Below, in pieces: positions 49,461 to 61,321 of a DNA stretch of 64,000 nt (its first letter is position 1; every line of letters begins with the position of its first letter). The DNA comes from Ectocarpus siliculosus. Taxonomy: Eukaryota > Sar > Phaeophyceae > Ectocarpales > Ectocarpaceae. Below the pieces are notes generated by a model. It saw only the letters and a list, made by a program, of their open reading frames with translations. It did no database searches and was not told the origin of the DNA. The stretch is from assembly GCA_000310025.1 (NCBI GenBank), contig FN649729.1, positions 4,409,216-4,473,215 on the forward strand, written 5' to 3'. The translations under genes and the position numbers were made by a program.

Positions 49461-50103
49461 CTGAAAGTCGGAAGAATGGAGTCAGGTTTCGGGGAACGTC
49501 CGAAGAGAGAGACCAGTACCACATTTACAAAATTCAAACATTGCTTCGACATACACACTGAACGCACACACATAGCTGTTCCGCAACACGCACCCAACAC
49601 CTACCAGCAGCGAGAAACGTGAATGAGGTGATAGGGTACAGAAGAGCTGTCATGCACAAGGCCAATCCGGATATGTCTATTTGTGTCTATATGCATGGGT
49701 CTTGGTTGGTTTCTCACCCCATTACATGTGTCCCAGACAAAGCTGGTGCCATGAAGCCGTGCACGCCACTCTTCATCACTACGCAGCCTGTGAGTACGGC
49801 ATTCAACCAGCATGAGCTTGACGCCACCCTCATCTTGGTCGTTCCAAGTCCCTGATTCGTGCTCTCAGGGTAGACAAGAGACAAGAGGGGAAACAGGGCC
49901 TGTGAAAAATGGGTGGCATGACGCATGCGTGCGTGGACACGCGGCGGGGCGCAGGAGCTGGATGGCTGGGTGGGGGGGGGGGGGGGGGGACAATCGGAGA
50001 TTACGGAGATCGTTTCTTTGAGACTCAATGTACAAGAGCTCGCTAACTCAAACACATCAGCAGCACATATGTATGCGAAAGCGTGTGTTGGCAGCGTGTG
50101 AGC
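49461..50103. other. Region between divergent desaturase and ADCK genes
   Basis: It should contain the promoters of the minus-strand desaturase (and any missing first exon) and of the plus-strand ADCK gene. A run of 17 G lies at 49973-49989. No named promoter motif is seen. Confidence 0.4.
49973..49989 (+). repeat. G17 homopolymer
   Basis: Seventeen consecutive G residues about 115 bases upstream of the ADCK start codon. Run length may be affected by sequencing error. A run of this size can form G-quadruplex structure. Confidence 0.9.
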
Positions 50104-52259
50104 ATGAGAGCAAGAGGATGCTATAGTATGCTTTCTTTGAGGAGACCCAGTCCCGCTTTGACGAGAGCTTTGACCAGGAGAGGGGCAGTCGGAGCAGGTG
50201 GAGCATTGTGTTGGCAAACAGTAAAAGTCAGTGCTGCATGTACGCACAGCACTGCTGACTCGATGAGCATGCCAGAACGAGAGCGCTGTTTCAGCCCGAT
50301 TCGTGCGGACAAGTCAGGAGCCAACCCCCCTGCCAATGTTTGGGATGGTATCTGGGCAAGACTGGCAACAAGTTTGAGGCGGCTTCTCCGAGCTCTGGAG
50401 ATACTGTTCCTCTGGTCTCCTGTTGTGGTCTCAGGCTCTGTCTTGACTGTACTGCATCGGCTGCCGTTGCTACCGAAGGAGACGTCGACGAACCTATTGG
50501 ATGTGTGGTGGACTTTTGTGTTGAACATCATCACCAAAAGCGGACCCACGTTCATCAAGGTGACTGAAAGATTCTCCTCTTTGGTAATGTTTGTTTGACA
50601 GATGCGGAGTAATTTCGAGATAGGCTTGAAGGTGCAGCAGAGACGTCCACATCCAGAACCGAAGATACGAAGGCTGTGCAGCGCTTGCCGCCATTTTTGT
50701 TTTTTCGTGAACATCATTTGCTGTTTGGCGGGGTTGCGCCGCCGTTCCTTCTTGCAACTCTGCACATGGAGCCAAATCGATTGTCCTCCGCTGCAACCCG
50801 TCGCGCCTGCGTTGGCTCGTCAATCAGGCTGGACAGTGGGTGAGCACACGACGAGACACGTTTCCCGAACAGGTTTGCACACAACTAGGAAAGCTTCACA
50901 GGTTCACCAGGACCTCCACGAGGGCGCACGGGGAAGGTGCTCTGCAACAGGCGTTTGGTGACAGTTGGCGCCAGTTCTTTGCTCTAGAAGACGAACCGCT
51001 GGGATCAGGCTGTGTGGCGAGCGTCTATAAGGGACATATTTTTGCTGGCGAGAACGCAGGCAAGGTTGTTGCCGTGAAAGTGCTACACCCAGGTATCAAG
51101 AAAACGGTCCAACTTGACCTTGAACTGATGCGCCGAGCTGCGGAGGTGCTCGAACATATTCCTGTTCTTCACCTGCACTGGCTGTCGTTGGTCGAGTGTG
51201 TGGATCAGTTCGCGTCGCTCATGGAGATGCAAATGGATCTGAGGCAGGAAGCGGCGAACCTCGAGCGCTTTACGAAAAACTTCGAAGACGATCCGACGAT
51301 ACTGTTTCCAAATCCAATATATCCGTGGGTGCACGAGTCTGTTTTGATGGAGGACTTCTTGAGAGGAGAACCTGTTTCAGATTTCTTTCCGTCCAAGAAC
51401 CTGGCCCATATGGGCCTCCAAGCGTTTCTCAAGATGGCGTTTCTCAACAATTTCGTGCACGGCGATCTTCACGTGAGTGTTAAAAGAGACCCTTGATTGA
51501 GTTGGTACCGAGAGCGCGCGTTGGAAATGGCCTCTGCTCAATCACCCGAATACGTGGAAGCACAGGCGAGTGCAGCATCTGACACCTGCCGCCTTGCCGT
51601 CGCTTCCTACATTGCCAGCCCGGAAACTTGATGGTGGAACGACGAGAAGAGAACGGGGAAGAGCGACTCATCTTCCTAGATGCGGGTATTGTATGCGAGC
51701 TCGACGAGGAGGATCGGCGAAACTTCTGCGACCTTTTCCATGCTATTGTGGTTGGCGAGGGAAAGCGGGCAGGTTCGCTGATGGTTGAAAGGGCACGAAA
51801 TCAGCGGTGCCAGGACCCGGACGGCTTTTGCGAAGGGGTGAACGAAGTGGTGCAGAGAGCTAGGTCGAGCGGGATGCGCTTGGGGGAGATGCAGGCCGGA
51901 GATTTACTGGGGAGAATATTCAGGTTGTGCTTGAAGCATGAGGTGCGTGCCTTTCCCCAATATGTAGCCAACGTTCACCTCGGAGCAGCATTTTGGATTG
52001 CCGCTGAACATGCGTTCTTCCATCTGGCAAACAAAGCCAGAAGCTCTTGCGCTGTATGACCCGCACTCTTTCAACTAACCCAACGCCATCTCTTGTAACG
52101 CGGTAGGTCAAGCTTGAGTCCAAGTTCGCCAGGACTTTGATCGCCATCGCAGTTTTGGAAGGAGTTGGGCGGAGCCTGGACCCAGACCTCAACCTTTTGA
52201 CGGCTTCTCTACCAGTGGTTTTGAAAGCCACGGCGATGAACAGGGCAGGAGTAGAGTAG
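50104..52259 (+). CDS. ABC1/UbiB (ADCK2-like) atypical kinase, probably organellar
   Basis: Four exons: 50104-50559, 50828-51472, 51619-51942, 52107-52259; 525 residues. ABC1/UbiB proteins are atypical kinases or ATPases that support coenzyme Q or plastid quinone metabolism. The N-terminal 45 residues (MRARGCYSMLSLRRPSPALT, then TRRGAVGAGG) are Arg-rich without acids, like a mitochondrial presequence. The family KxGQ motif is KAGQWVSTRRD, split by the first intron after Lys152. The Ala-rich loop is GSGCVASVYKG, the ATP lysine is in VAVKVLHPG (about 236), MDLRQEAANLERF follows, then HGDLHPGN (363-370, split by intron 2) and LDAGIVCEL (DAG where DFG is usual, as in ADCK2-type members). The C-terminus is VKLESKFARTLIAIAVLEGVGRSLDP. 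The ATG at 50104 is the first in frame. Exact subfamily and substrate are inferred. Its 3' end faces the polymerase gene 147 bases away. Confidence 0.92.
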
Positions 52260-52406
52260 AGCTGCAAACCAGGCAGGCACTTCGTACCTTGCGCGTATTG
52301 GTGCAGCAGCAGTACAACAGATCCATACTTCCCCAAGAAATCTATTTTACATTGGTGCACGCGTTTGGGAAGCAAATTGACAGGCAGCAGGTCGCTCTCA
52401 TATATA
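52260..52406. other. Short convergent 3' region between ADCK and POLD1
   Basis: Only 147 bases separate the two stop codons, so the two transcripts almost certainly share or overlap their 3' ends. I do not see a perfect AATAAA on either strand. Confidence 0.7.
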
Positions 52407-55400
52407 TCACCACGCAAAGAGGTCTAGCTGGTCTTGGGCCTCCTTCAAGTCAATCTGAACCTTCTTGCGCTTGTAGAAGATGGGACAATCCCTGTTCGAG
52501 CACAGGACGTCCTGGTGGAAGGAGCCTTGGCAGTCTTGGCACTGGGTCCACAATCGGCTGAAAAGCAGTTGCTGCTCGTTCACCTTCAAGGCAGCACGTC
52601 AACGACGGAAACAGCACGCAGCAGAACGTCCACAAATATTACTAACCGGCGTCTGCGGCAGGCACCTACACAACTTATCGTCGTGGCACCACTTCAGTCT
52701 TCGTCTCCTCTGTTGTGGAAGCTCACCTCTCGTAATTTGGCCGAGTAGATGTCGCCCTCCTTCGGCCTGCAGTGTGCGCAGAGAGTTTTTTCCTTCTCGC
52801 TAATAGGTGCCTTACATCCCATGCACTGTGCCAGCAATGTCAGGAAACGGGCAGCGATGGGGAAAGACGTGTGTTGCTGGTGCAAAAGATGGACACGCGA
52901 TTCATGAACGCAGAATGAACAGCAGCAATTGGCTCCCTCAGTTCCCTGAGGACGGGGACCAACCGATGACGAGTTCAGGAACAAATGACCCACTCAAGGG
53001 GCTCCTCGCACAAACCCAACCATTCAGCACACCGCGACACACAATCTGACGAGACGGACCCTGGTCACACGCAACTCTTTCAACACGTGCTAGATGACAT
53101 GGTGGTCGGTTAGGTACGGCGGCAAGAGCCCCAAGTCGTCCAAGCGTGGAAAATAGCGAAGTGAGGAGTACTTGGTCAAAACGTATCCCCCCAAAAGATA
53201 TGTGTCTCGTCATAGGGGGGGCAGCCGTTGTTTTCCCCGAAAGCGTTCGTCACCAAGATACTCCATGCCCTTGCTGCCCTCCGATCTCCCTTCAATGTTC
53301 TCGGTGATTTTCAACGATGGCTGGCAATCTTCCATTTCAAGTTCCCATCGTCTCCATTTGTTTTCAAATTTAGACCTGTGTTAAATCATTGCCGTTGAAC
53401 ACCCCATGTAGTTCGTAGACCCTGTTATCTGCACCGTTTCCACCATTAGCACTAGAGCAGTACATGACAAGGAAAAAGGGCACTCAAACCTAGACCTGTG
53501 TCAAACCGAACAAGACTATTAGCCCAATGAGATGCTTTTCCGTTAACAGACGTCACATTGGAATCACCTTTAGCTTCTTCACGGCGAACATCATGATACC
53601 GCCCGCCCGTGCTGTTGGGGTCTTCTTCACGATTGATCGCGTGTGCTCCCCGTGCAGAAGAGCGGACGGGTTGTCGATGATGGGCTGTTTGTTCATAGAA
53701 GTAGAAACATTGCTACGAAACGTCATGAGGGGAAAACGCTGACAACTCCACAAACGTGGTACTGCAGCTTGCACTACACCATAGGTATGGTAGGGGTGTA
53801 CGTGTTTTTTTACTGAATCACGTGAATCAGCAAACCTCACCTCAAACAGACGGCTGAGCGGCTTGCTGAGCTGGTTAGTGAGGTAGTACTCGGTGTCGAT
53901 CGGCAAGTTGTTCTCGAGCACGTAGACCGGGTCCTCGCTTCGCTCGTACGCTGCAGCACCCTTGGCCGCCTGGCGAGAGAGCAAGGGTCGAATTTGTGGC
54001 AGCGCGTAGCAATTAGTGAATACACATGCTTGGAGAATGCCCAGCACAAAGGCCTGACTACACGCCACGCAGGACACCCGCACCTCCGACGGTTTCGCCC
54101 TCTATGTATCAGAATACCGCCGACACTTGAACGTACACAAGTGAGTGCGATAAGACGACAACATATCTTTCCTGGATGATGACGTACGGAACACGATCCC
54201 CCACGTTGGGAGCGGTGCCTGGGTCGCGCTTCTTCATGCGCATCGCAAGCTCCACGTGCGCCTGCTTGGCGGTGTAGCCTTCGCTGTCCGCGCTCTTTCC
54301 CAGGGACTTGGTGATGACGAGAAGCGAAATGTCCATCCTGTTCTGGAGAAGCTCCGAGATCACCTGCAGACGCAAGAGTGACCGCGTCGTGGGACAGTGA
54401 GCTACAAACTGGCTTCGTACACTTTAATAATAACATCGGCAACGCATGGTGTTGACCACTGTCGATCCTCGGCGGGGCCACGTTTTCCTCCCAAATCAAG
54501 TTCCATGACCACATTTCTAGGTAGGAAGACACATGCCTGCTTCGAGTAGGTGATGGCGCCCTGCACGTCCCTGTCTATCAAAACCTTTCGGAGGCAAGTG
54601 TCGACCACCTGCGAACGTGAAAAGTGGGCAGCAGATTCGGTTGAGGAAAAGTTGGGTCGTTTGAGGAGAGAACGACGTCTGCACATACGTATGGCGGAGA
54701 TATACCGTAGTGGAAACGGTTCCCAGTCTCCTGCCTCGTGCACCGCCACGCTTGTTGCTGTCCTCACCTTGCGGACAAGCAAGCAATTGTCACGTCGGAC
54801 CGTCTCGAGCCCCTTGGTGTCCATCTTGTCGTACTTGTCCACCTTCGTCCACAGCAATCCCGCGTAACGCTTCTTATTCATCAGGAGGTATGGCCAGTAA
54901 ACCTGTGGCCAACGAAGTACACAAACCACCACGTGGACGAAGTTTGGTCGAGCACTTCTGCATCCAACTGCCAGCATTTGACAACGCCGTCCATACCGGG
55001 TCAAACGAAGACATGCCGCAAATCACCGTCGTACAACTATCAATGTCCAGCGACGAAATCGTTCTTCACCTTCTCGAACTCCAGCTTGATAGGTCGAGGA
55101 AAGATCTTGGACACCTCCTCCGCAGCCTTCTCCGCAAGCGGCATGGCCTCCGCCACCGTCTTGGAGCCAAACTTGACCATGACGGAGTCGGTGTCTCCGT
55201 ACACCACGTCGGCGTCGTGGTCGTAACCGTTCTAGGTGTAAAGGAAGGCGCACACGTACAAGGATGGAGGCTTCAAACTCGGGCGAAGCTACCCCTGCAC
55301 AGCTGAAGAACGTAAATATACGTCCCAACCAAATACCAACCCACTCTACACATTAAAAAACACGTACACGCATTCGCAGCAAACAGGAGAGGGTAAAGCG

Positions 55401-58227
55401 AGCACAACTCACCGCGACGGTGTACGTCTCTTCCACGTAGCTCCGTGTTCGGAACAGCAAGTCTCGCCCGTAGGACGTTGTGCTGGATGCGATGGGTAGA
55501 CAGGGTAGCTGCCCCACGGTAGCACCGGTGAAGCCGTACACAGAATTTGCCGACACCTTTAGAAGATACACACGAACGGTAGTTGCGGCGAACGAGTAAC
55601 GTTGAAAAATCGCAACCAGAGGATGGCATCGAAAGAGGAGCATGGAGCACAAGGTACAGATGTCTTGCTTCCGAGAGCAAAAGCCGTGAGGACAGAACAG
55701 GAGGCGTCACAAATTTGGTCCGCCTGCGAAAGCCAGACACATTCCTTGCGTGTGCCAATACCGACGCGATCGCATATAACGAAATAAATGGCAGGTCCTA
55801 CCTTAAGCGCGAGCTGTCTGCCGTTCTGCACAGCCTTCTCCATAGGGTCTGTAGCTGCCGCCATGTCTCTCTTGGCCTGCTTCCGCGCCGTCAAAAGCTC
55901 GTCCAGAATCGCCGGGAGCAACCCCTTCGTGACCTGCAGATGCGTGCGTCCGACCGAACCCCCAAAACGCCGTGTTTTATGTTCCGAACACATGCAGGGA
56001 GACGGTACTGGTCTAATGTGTGCTCTTCCAAAGTACGTTACCTCAGACTTGACAAAAACGTCCCCTGACGGACTCGTGAGGTATTGGTCCGGCTTGAGCT
56101 TGTTCTTGTCCTCGCCTGCAACCAGGGTGGAGTAGCACAGGTTGTACGCCTGCAAACAGACATCAGGTCAGCCAATTCGTACAGCGATGACGCAGATGTG
56201 AGTGGGAATATCTAACGATAACCGTGTGAAAATGCTTCGGGCACGCTAACGCTTACAGTACAACATGCGCCCTTGCGCCAAAGACTCGCCACGAGACAAA
56301 TAAGCCGCCCCCAAACACTCGGCAATCCTCCTCACCACACGCATGTCTGTGTAGATGACAGCTGCAGTCATCACGACCAGTGCCACCAACTCCACTTAAT
56401 GGGCCAAAAACCAGAAAAATAGGCACCTGCATGATGGATGGGTACAAGGACGCGAAATCCAGCGTAGCAATCGGCTCCTCGTAGAACGCCTTCTTGGGCT
56501 CGATCACCGTCGCCCCTTCGTACGTCTCTTGGTCAACAGCATGCTTCGGCAGATTCGGGATCAGCAGGTTAACACTCCTCGTCTTCCGTAAAAGCATGGA
56601 GAACACCTAAACGGGTAGAAAAACGCGCACGTACGATATGATGGGTGAAGCGTACCTCCGAAGACGACTTGGCATCCCGTACACCAAAAGGAACATGAGC
56701 AACACACTGGTGATGTAGTGCCGGCCCGTCTCCTTACTTCACCTTGATTTGTTGCCCCCTGGAGAGAAGGAAGTTGAGAGGAACGCCTGTCACCCTCGCC
56801 ATCTCGATGTAGTTCACCATTACGCTCAGCTTCTCCATCAGCTTCATGGGAAGCAGTGCATCCTTAATGCAGTACACCGCCAACCGCCGACGGTCTTCGT
56901 CTGAGCCATTCTGATGGTGTCGAAAAAGCAAAACGAGAGAAAAAAACAGGGCAAAATTATGGGCACTGCATTGCTGTACCCACAGTAGTGGGAAGCCTCC
57001 TCACCAGCTGGCAGAGTCGATCGTTGTTCGAAAATATTCATGGGCAAAAGGCTATTGCGAAACATGGTAACAGCAAGCCCACCAGTCCCAGAGTCTTCAT
57101 CCACAATTTTTGCATAACCTACACACCTGCAGATCAGAGATGATGGAGTAGTGGACGTCCTCTTTTTGCTGGCCTAAAAGCTCCGCGGAAACGCTGTTGA
57201 GACTGTACGAGCTGAGCTTGTGGTTGCGGAACATGTAGGGCAGCATATCGAACATCACCCGTCCATCGATGCTTGTTTCCACGTTTTCGCGTTTTCCGTA
57301 CGCACTGCTCTGAAAGGTCGTGTCCCTGAAAATGGAGCGAGAAACAACAAGCGAGGGGTTAAAAAGGAAGCGAGGTTAAGGTACAGGAGCCAGATGCAAT
57401 CGGATTGTGTCCCGTTTTAACTATTTATGACAAATCCCGAGAACAGCCCTAGCAGGTCATCGTCAGGGCGGAACACAAAGCATGCAACACAAGGAATGCA
57501 TACGCATATGTAACAACACCCGACTCACTTCATCGTTGCCATTTTCCCTCGCAGACGCCCCCACTCGCCGAATTTCTCGAGTTTCTTGCTCTTTCGCGAC
57601 AGAGCCTTGGCTCTATTCAGAAGGTACGGAACGTCGAAGTTCTGGATGTTGTAGCCCGTGAGGATGTCCGGGTCAGCCACCTTCACAAATTGGCTCCACT
57701 GCCAAGCAAGGCGAAAATCACAACATTGGTCGATTACCGAGAAGCCATAGTTTACAGTGTAGCCCCGCAGGGCGGGGTGTCTGGCATGTTGTCGAGATAA
57801 GCGGGAACAAGGCATCACCAACCCGTACGTTGTCACAGCAGCGCAAGAACGGTCGAAAACACATCAACCTACCTCCCACAGCAACTCGTCCTCGGTTGCG
57901 TTCGAGATGACGTGAGCACCGACGATAGGAGTGCAACCCCCGAGGGTGAAGACATTCTTGGCGACCACGTCGTCGCTTCCTTGCACCTTCACGACGTTAG
58001 CGATCTGGATTACGGGGTCCTTGTCGGCCTGTGTGACGACATTTTCAAACAGACGCCAGCATGAAAACCAAAATACTTGCAAGCAAATTTGCATATGGAA
58101 GCTCGTAGTGGAAACTCAACGTCGCGCTCTCTAGGGATCTCAGTTTGTAACACCGAGTCACAAGCGCATGGGGCATGGGGGAGGCAGGCGGTACAAGGCG
58201 CATTTACTACCTCAGTCATCTAGAAGG

Positions 58228-58280
<53 letters not shown>

Positions 58281-60664
58281 ATGCTGCAACGGTAAGGTAG
58301 GCTACGATAGGCCTACCTCTGGGAAGTGCCCCTTGCGTCCAGCACACTCGATGTCGAACGACAGAATTCGCAAAGGCGCAACCTTGTTCCACTCCCCCTT
58401 GCATGGATGGCTCTTCATGTGGTTGAAGAACACATCCACCTCCAGCTGACAGCGCGAGCGCTTCTTGTAGTCCGATCGTATCGAGTACGTTCCCTTGGGA
58501 AGCTCTATCCAGCTAGCCCCTGGAATTTCCTTGTCCACCTGGAGAGCGTACGCGCCGGAAGCTCTCGGAATTTCTGCTGGAATATGATTGTACCGGCCTC
58601 GCAACAGCTAAATAGTCGCAACAGCTAAATAGGAACGTGCTCCTGTAGCCGGAGCAAACAACAGGCACCAAAAGATTATCCTAGTTCCGCCTAACAAGGA
58701 TGTGGGGACTAGTTCCCAAAACACCGTGCGAAACTCACCCAAGAGCCAATGACACGCGTCACCACCACAATTCCAGGCTCTCCACAAGGCACACGTGTGG
58801 GTCAAGAGGTGCAACAGATGAGACGCTCTACGCCAAGCCCCGCAGAAAACAGAGTCCCGGCCTACTCCTACGTTGTATCTCAACGCATATTACGTGCTTC
58901 AGCTCTGCACCGGGCCTCACCATGAAGCGAAGAACAAACGGCACGTTGCTCTCGTACGATGTGCTGGCGCACAACTGCCCGTAGCCATCGACATGGATGC
59001 CGTCCGCCAACAGTGTTTTCACCTGGGATGAGAACGGGTTTGGCGACAATATTTGTACATCAGTTTTTGAGATATCACCATTTTATTTTCGTATACCTTT
59101 TTTGGGTAAGTTAGCCTGTGACCACGGGAATCGATCTCGTCAAGTGCTAGACTAGTACGGACAAAAGAAGGTACTAGGCAGAGAGAACGGAACGGTTTTT
59201 AATGTGAAGACAACAACAACAACAACAACACGCAACGACCACACGCAACAAGAGCCGTGTCCGTCGCGTCTCGGCCAAGATTATATAAAGCAAATCGCAC
59301 GGACAACATTACCGCCAGCACAAGACTTGCGCGAGGCCACTACAAACAGCTTTGGTGCCAACATTCGTTGGGCCGTGCTTGCCCCACGTATGTTTGCCAC
59401 TCGCGCTCCTTCCAACAACGTACCTTCGGCAGCAGGCTTGGCATAGCAAGATAGATCTGCAGAAAGTCGCGCGTGTTTCCAAAAGAATAGCCCAGGAGAG
59501 ATTGCTTATCCTTCGCGAATCCAACTCCCAGGCATAGACTCCTGATGCGGTTCTCGTCTCCGCGAATTCGGGCTCGAAGAGCAGTTATGATCGCCTGCTG
59601 TAACGCTCCACGGTGGCGGTCCTGCTCAGCCGTTGGACAAGAACATCGGGAGACACGCGTGTTCAAAGACGGCTTGGTAAGAATGTGCGGCCATACATGT
59701 ACCATACATGATACCGAGTGTTTCAATGAATGCAAAACTATTATACGAAGTACCTGTTTGTTCAGCAAACCTGTATTGTATACGAAGTACGTGATTGTTC
59801 AGCAACCGTGAGAGTGTGACATGCCGTTCCGGCCACAGTTCTCAACCTTGGGGGGGGGATAGGGAATGTTCCACAGGCAGAGACAAGAGACAAGTGGTCA
59901 AAACCCGAAAATACCGGCCTGTAAGAACAACCCACCGCGACACACGTCCTTCGAACTGCAAGGCACAAATCGAATAACTCGTCAGGATACTTGCTGCGTC
60001 CAATCGTGTACCTCAAAGTTTGGGGGGCAGGGGATGTAGAAGTAAGGCACAAACCCGTGCACGTGAGTGAAGACGCTGTTTCCCTCCTCGGTAACGCCGT
60101 ACAAGCGAATGACGGGGACGACCTCCTCGGGAGACGACTGTTTTGGTGCCTTGCCAGTTGCCGGGTCGATCTTGACGGGGTCCCCCGAGGTCATATCGAT
60201 GTCTACCCACTGAACGAATGCCAAAAGGAGAGTCGAGGACAACGAACGGCGTTGGAGGGTGTGGGTGCATATGGGCACGGCGTTACAACTATTTTCATTC
60301 CATACCCCACCGTACATCATGCCATAACCATGCATGAAGAAAGGCGGGTAGGAGCTGACACACAAACGCTCTCCCTGTGTGGAACCTCTTTCGGAAGGAA
60401 AAACAAGTATTCAACGCTCGCATGCGAACAGCAGAGGCACGCGATACCAAGAGGGCTTGAAAGATCGACACAGGACTACAAGTATACAAGAAAAAGCTGA
60501 ACGAACCTCACCTGGAACGTGATAGCCTTCTCCTTGGCTTCGAACGCCCGAAGTTGAGGACGAGCCCATTTCGCGGCATGTGTTTCACCACCTCCCGCCT
60601 CAGGCGGGGGCTCATCCATCATGTCCTCGTCCGTCCTCATCTCGTCTTCTTCCTGGAAAACCAT
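52407..60664 (-). CDS. POLD1: DNA polymerase delta catalytic subunit
   Basis: Lagging-strand replicative polymerase with 3'-5' exonuclease. Exons (minus): 60512-60664, 59991-60209, 59424-59597, 58872-59022, 58317-58576, 57873-58028, 57529-57698, 57127-57325, 56743-56910, 56427-56606, 56042-56149, 55802-55933, 55413-55556, 55070-55231, 54768-54902, 54537-54608, about 54163-54363, 53841-53969, 53568-53684, 52727-52825, 52407-52583; about 1100 residues (human 1107). Exo motifs: [10 protein letters not shown] (about 306), [12 protein letters not shown] (about 386), YCIKDALLP (about 507). Polymerase motifs: [11 protein letters not shown] (about 600), [14 protein letters not shown] (about 690), C YGDTDSVM (about 749); KKRYAGLLW follows. 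CysA (CMGC, CAHC) and CysB (CQDC, CSNRDC, the Fe-S type cluster) close the protein. All key residues are present. The splice after SKQ (54537) uses GC, and the donor after VPYVIIQ (near 54163-54172) is unclear. MVFQEEDEM at 60664 may be the start, but TTTTCCAG there could also be an acceptor for an unseen first exon. Confidence 0.95.
58228..58280 (+). repeat. AAC trinucleotide microsatellite
   Basis: About 17 to 18 perfect AAC units inside the POLD1 intron 58029-58316. On the gene strand this reads GTT repeats, about 90 bases upstream of nothing coding; it does not enter an exon. A shorter AAC run lies at about 59207-59230 in another POLD1 intron. Confidence 0.97.
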
Positions 60665-60832
60665 TCGACGTAGACACAGTAGAGCGGGAAAAGTGTGACG
60701 CACCCAAGCGAAGTCAGCGCTAGGTAAGCGGCAACTGACAGCATTCAGCCAGAGACGGGATAAATGCGGATTGAGAGCGGGAGAAGAATACAAAACATCT
60801 GAGGCATCAGGCCGGTCGCCCCGGTGGGATAA

Positions 60833-61321
60833 ATGGTATTCTACAGAATTGCTTCGCGGTTAGACTGGGGGTTCACATTCGCAAGGATGCAGCTAAACCG
60901 CCTCGCTGCTTACATGCGACCCGACCTGCGACGCGAAATCATGATTAACGTAATAGGAGAATCACTAAACCCTCTGGCACTAAAACAGGAAGGTACTGCT
61001 GTAGTAGCGAGGAGGGTTCTGTGTTACCCGGATCCGAGCTCTACCGTAGGGTGGCTAGAAACTGCGAGTGATCGTCTACAAAATGGTATGGATACAAGAT
61101 TAAGATTGTTGTTCGGAAAGGGTCGTGCTGTCGAGATACTTGCTGTTCTTCAGGTCAAGGTTTTTCGTGGAAGCCTGCCTATGTACAGCAGTCTACAGCA
61201 ATGCCTACCACACTCTTTTCAATTTAATTATGTCCCGTTGCCGCTGCTAACAACATTTCAGCTGTACGATCTTGCCTTCTCAGCAGAGGAGCCACGATCC
61301 CGGTTCACACGAATGCTCTGA
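60833..61321 (+). CDS. Uncharacterised open frame, 162 codons
   Basis: An uninterrupted frame that starts MVFYRIASRLDWGF and contains FARMQLNRLAAYMRPDLRRE. It starts 168 bases from the presumed POLD1 start, on the opposite strand, so a shared bidirectional promoter is possible if it is real. It has no motif I recognise, and its composition is less biased than most shadow frames here. It could be a single-exon gene, an exon of a larger gene or chance. Confidence 0.25.
   Translation: MVFYRIASRLDWGFTFARMQLNRLAAYMRPDLRREIMINVIGESLNPLALKQEGTAVVARRVLCYPDPSSTVGWLETASDRLQNGMDTRLRLLFGKGRAVEILAVLQVKVFRGSLPMYSSLQQCLPHSFQFNYVPLPLLTTFQLYDLAFSAEEPRSRFTRML

Noticed and set aside
49001-49600. 199-codon minus-strand open frame
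   Set aside because: Its start is not supported and most of it is Cys/Val-rich without a motif. Only the small block at 49355-49460 was kept, as a candidate desaturase exon.
50121-50765. 214-codon minus-strand open frame
   Set aside because: It is antisense to ADCK exon 1 and runs into its intron; the plus strand has the family motifs.
51943-52059. Continuation of ADCK exon 3 in frame to a stop at 52059
   Set aside because: The reading frame stays open by chance in the intron; the family C-terminus VKLESKFARTLI lies in the next exon with matching phase.
53837-54532. 231-codon minus-strand open frame
   Set aside because: It reads POLD1 exons in the wrong frame (SRSQRGGSC and similar) and crosses introns.
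54710-55306. 198-codon plus-strand open frame
   Set aside because: It is antisense to POLD1 exons that carry motif C and the KKRYAGL block; a shadow of those exons.
58216-58404. Minus-strand frame with poly-Val and plus-strand frame with poly-Asn
   Set aside because: They are translations of the AAC microsatellite and the POLD1 exon in wrong frames.
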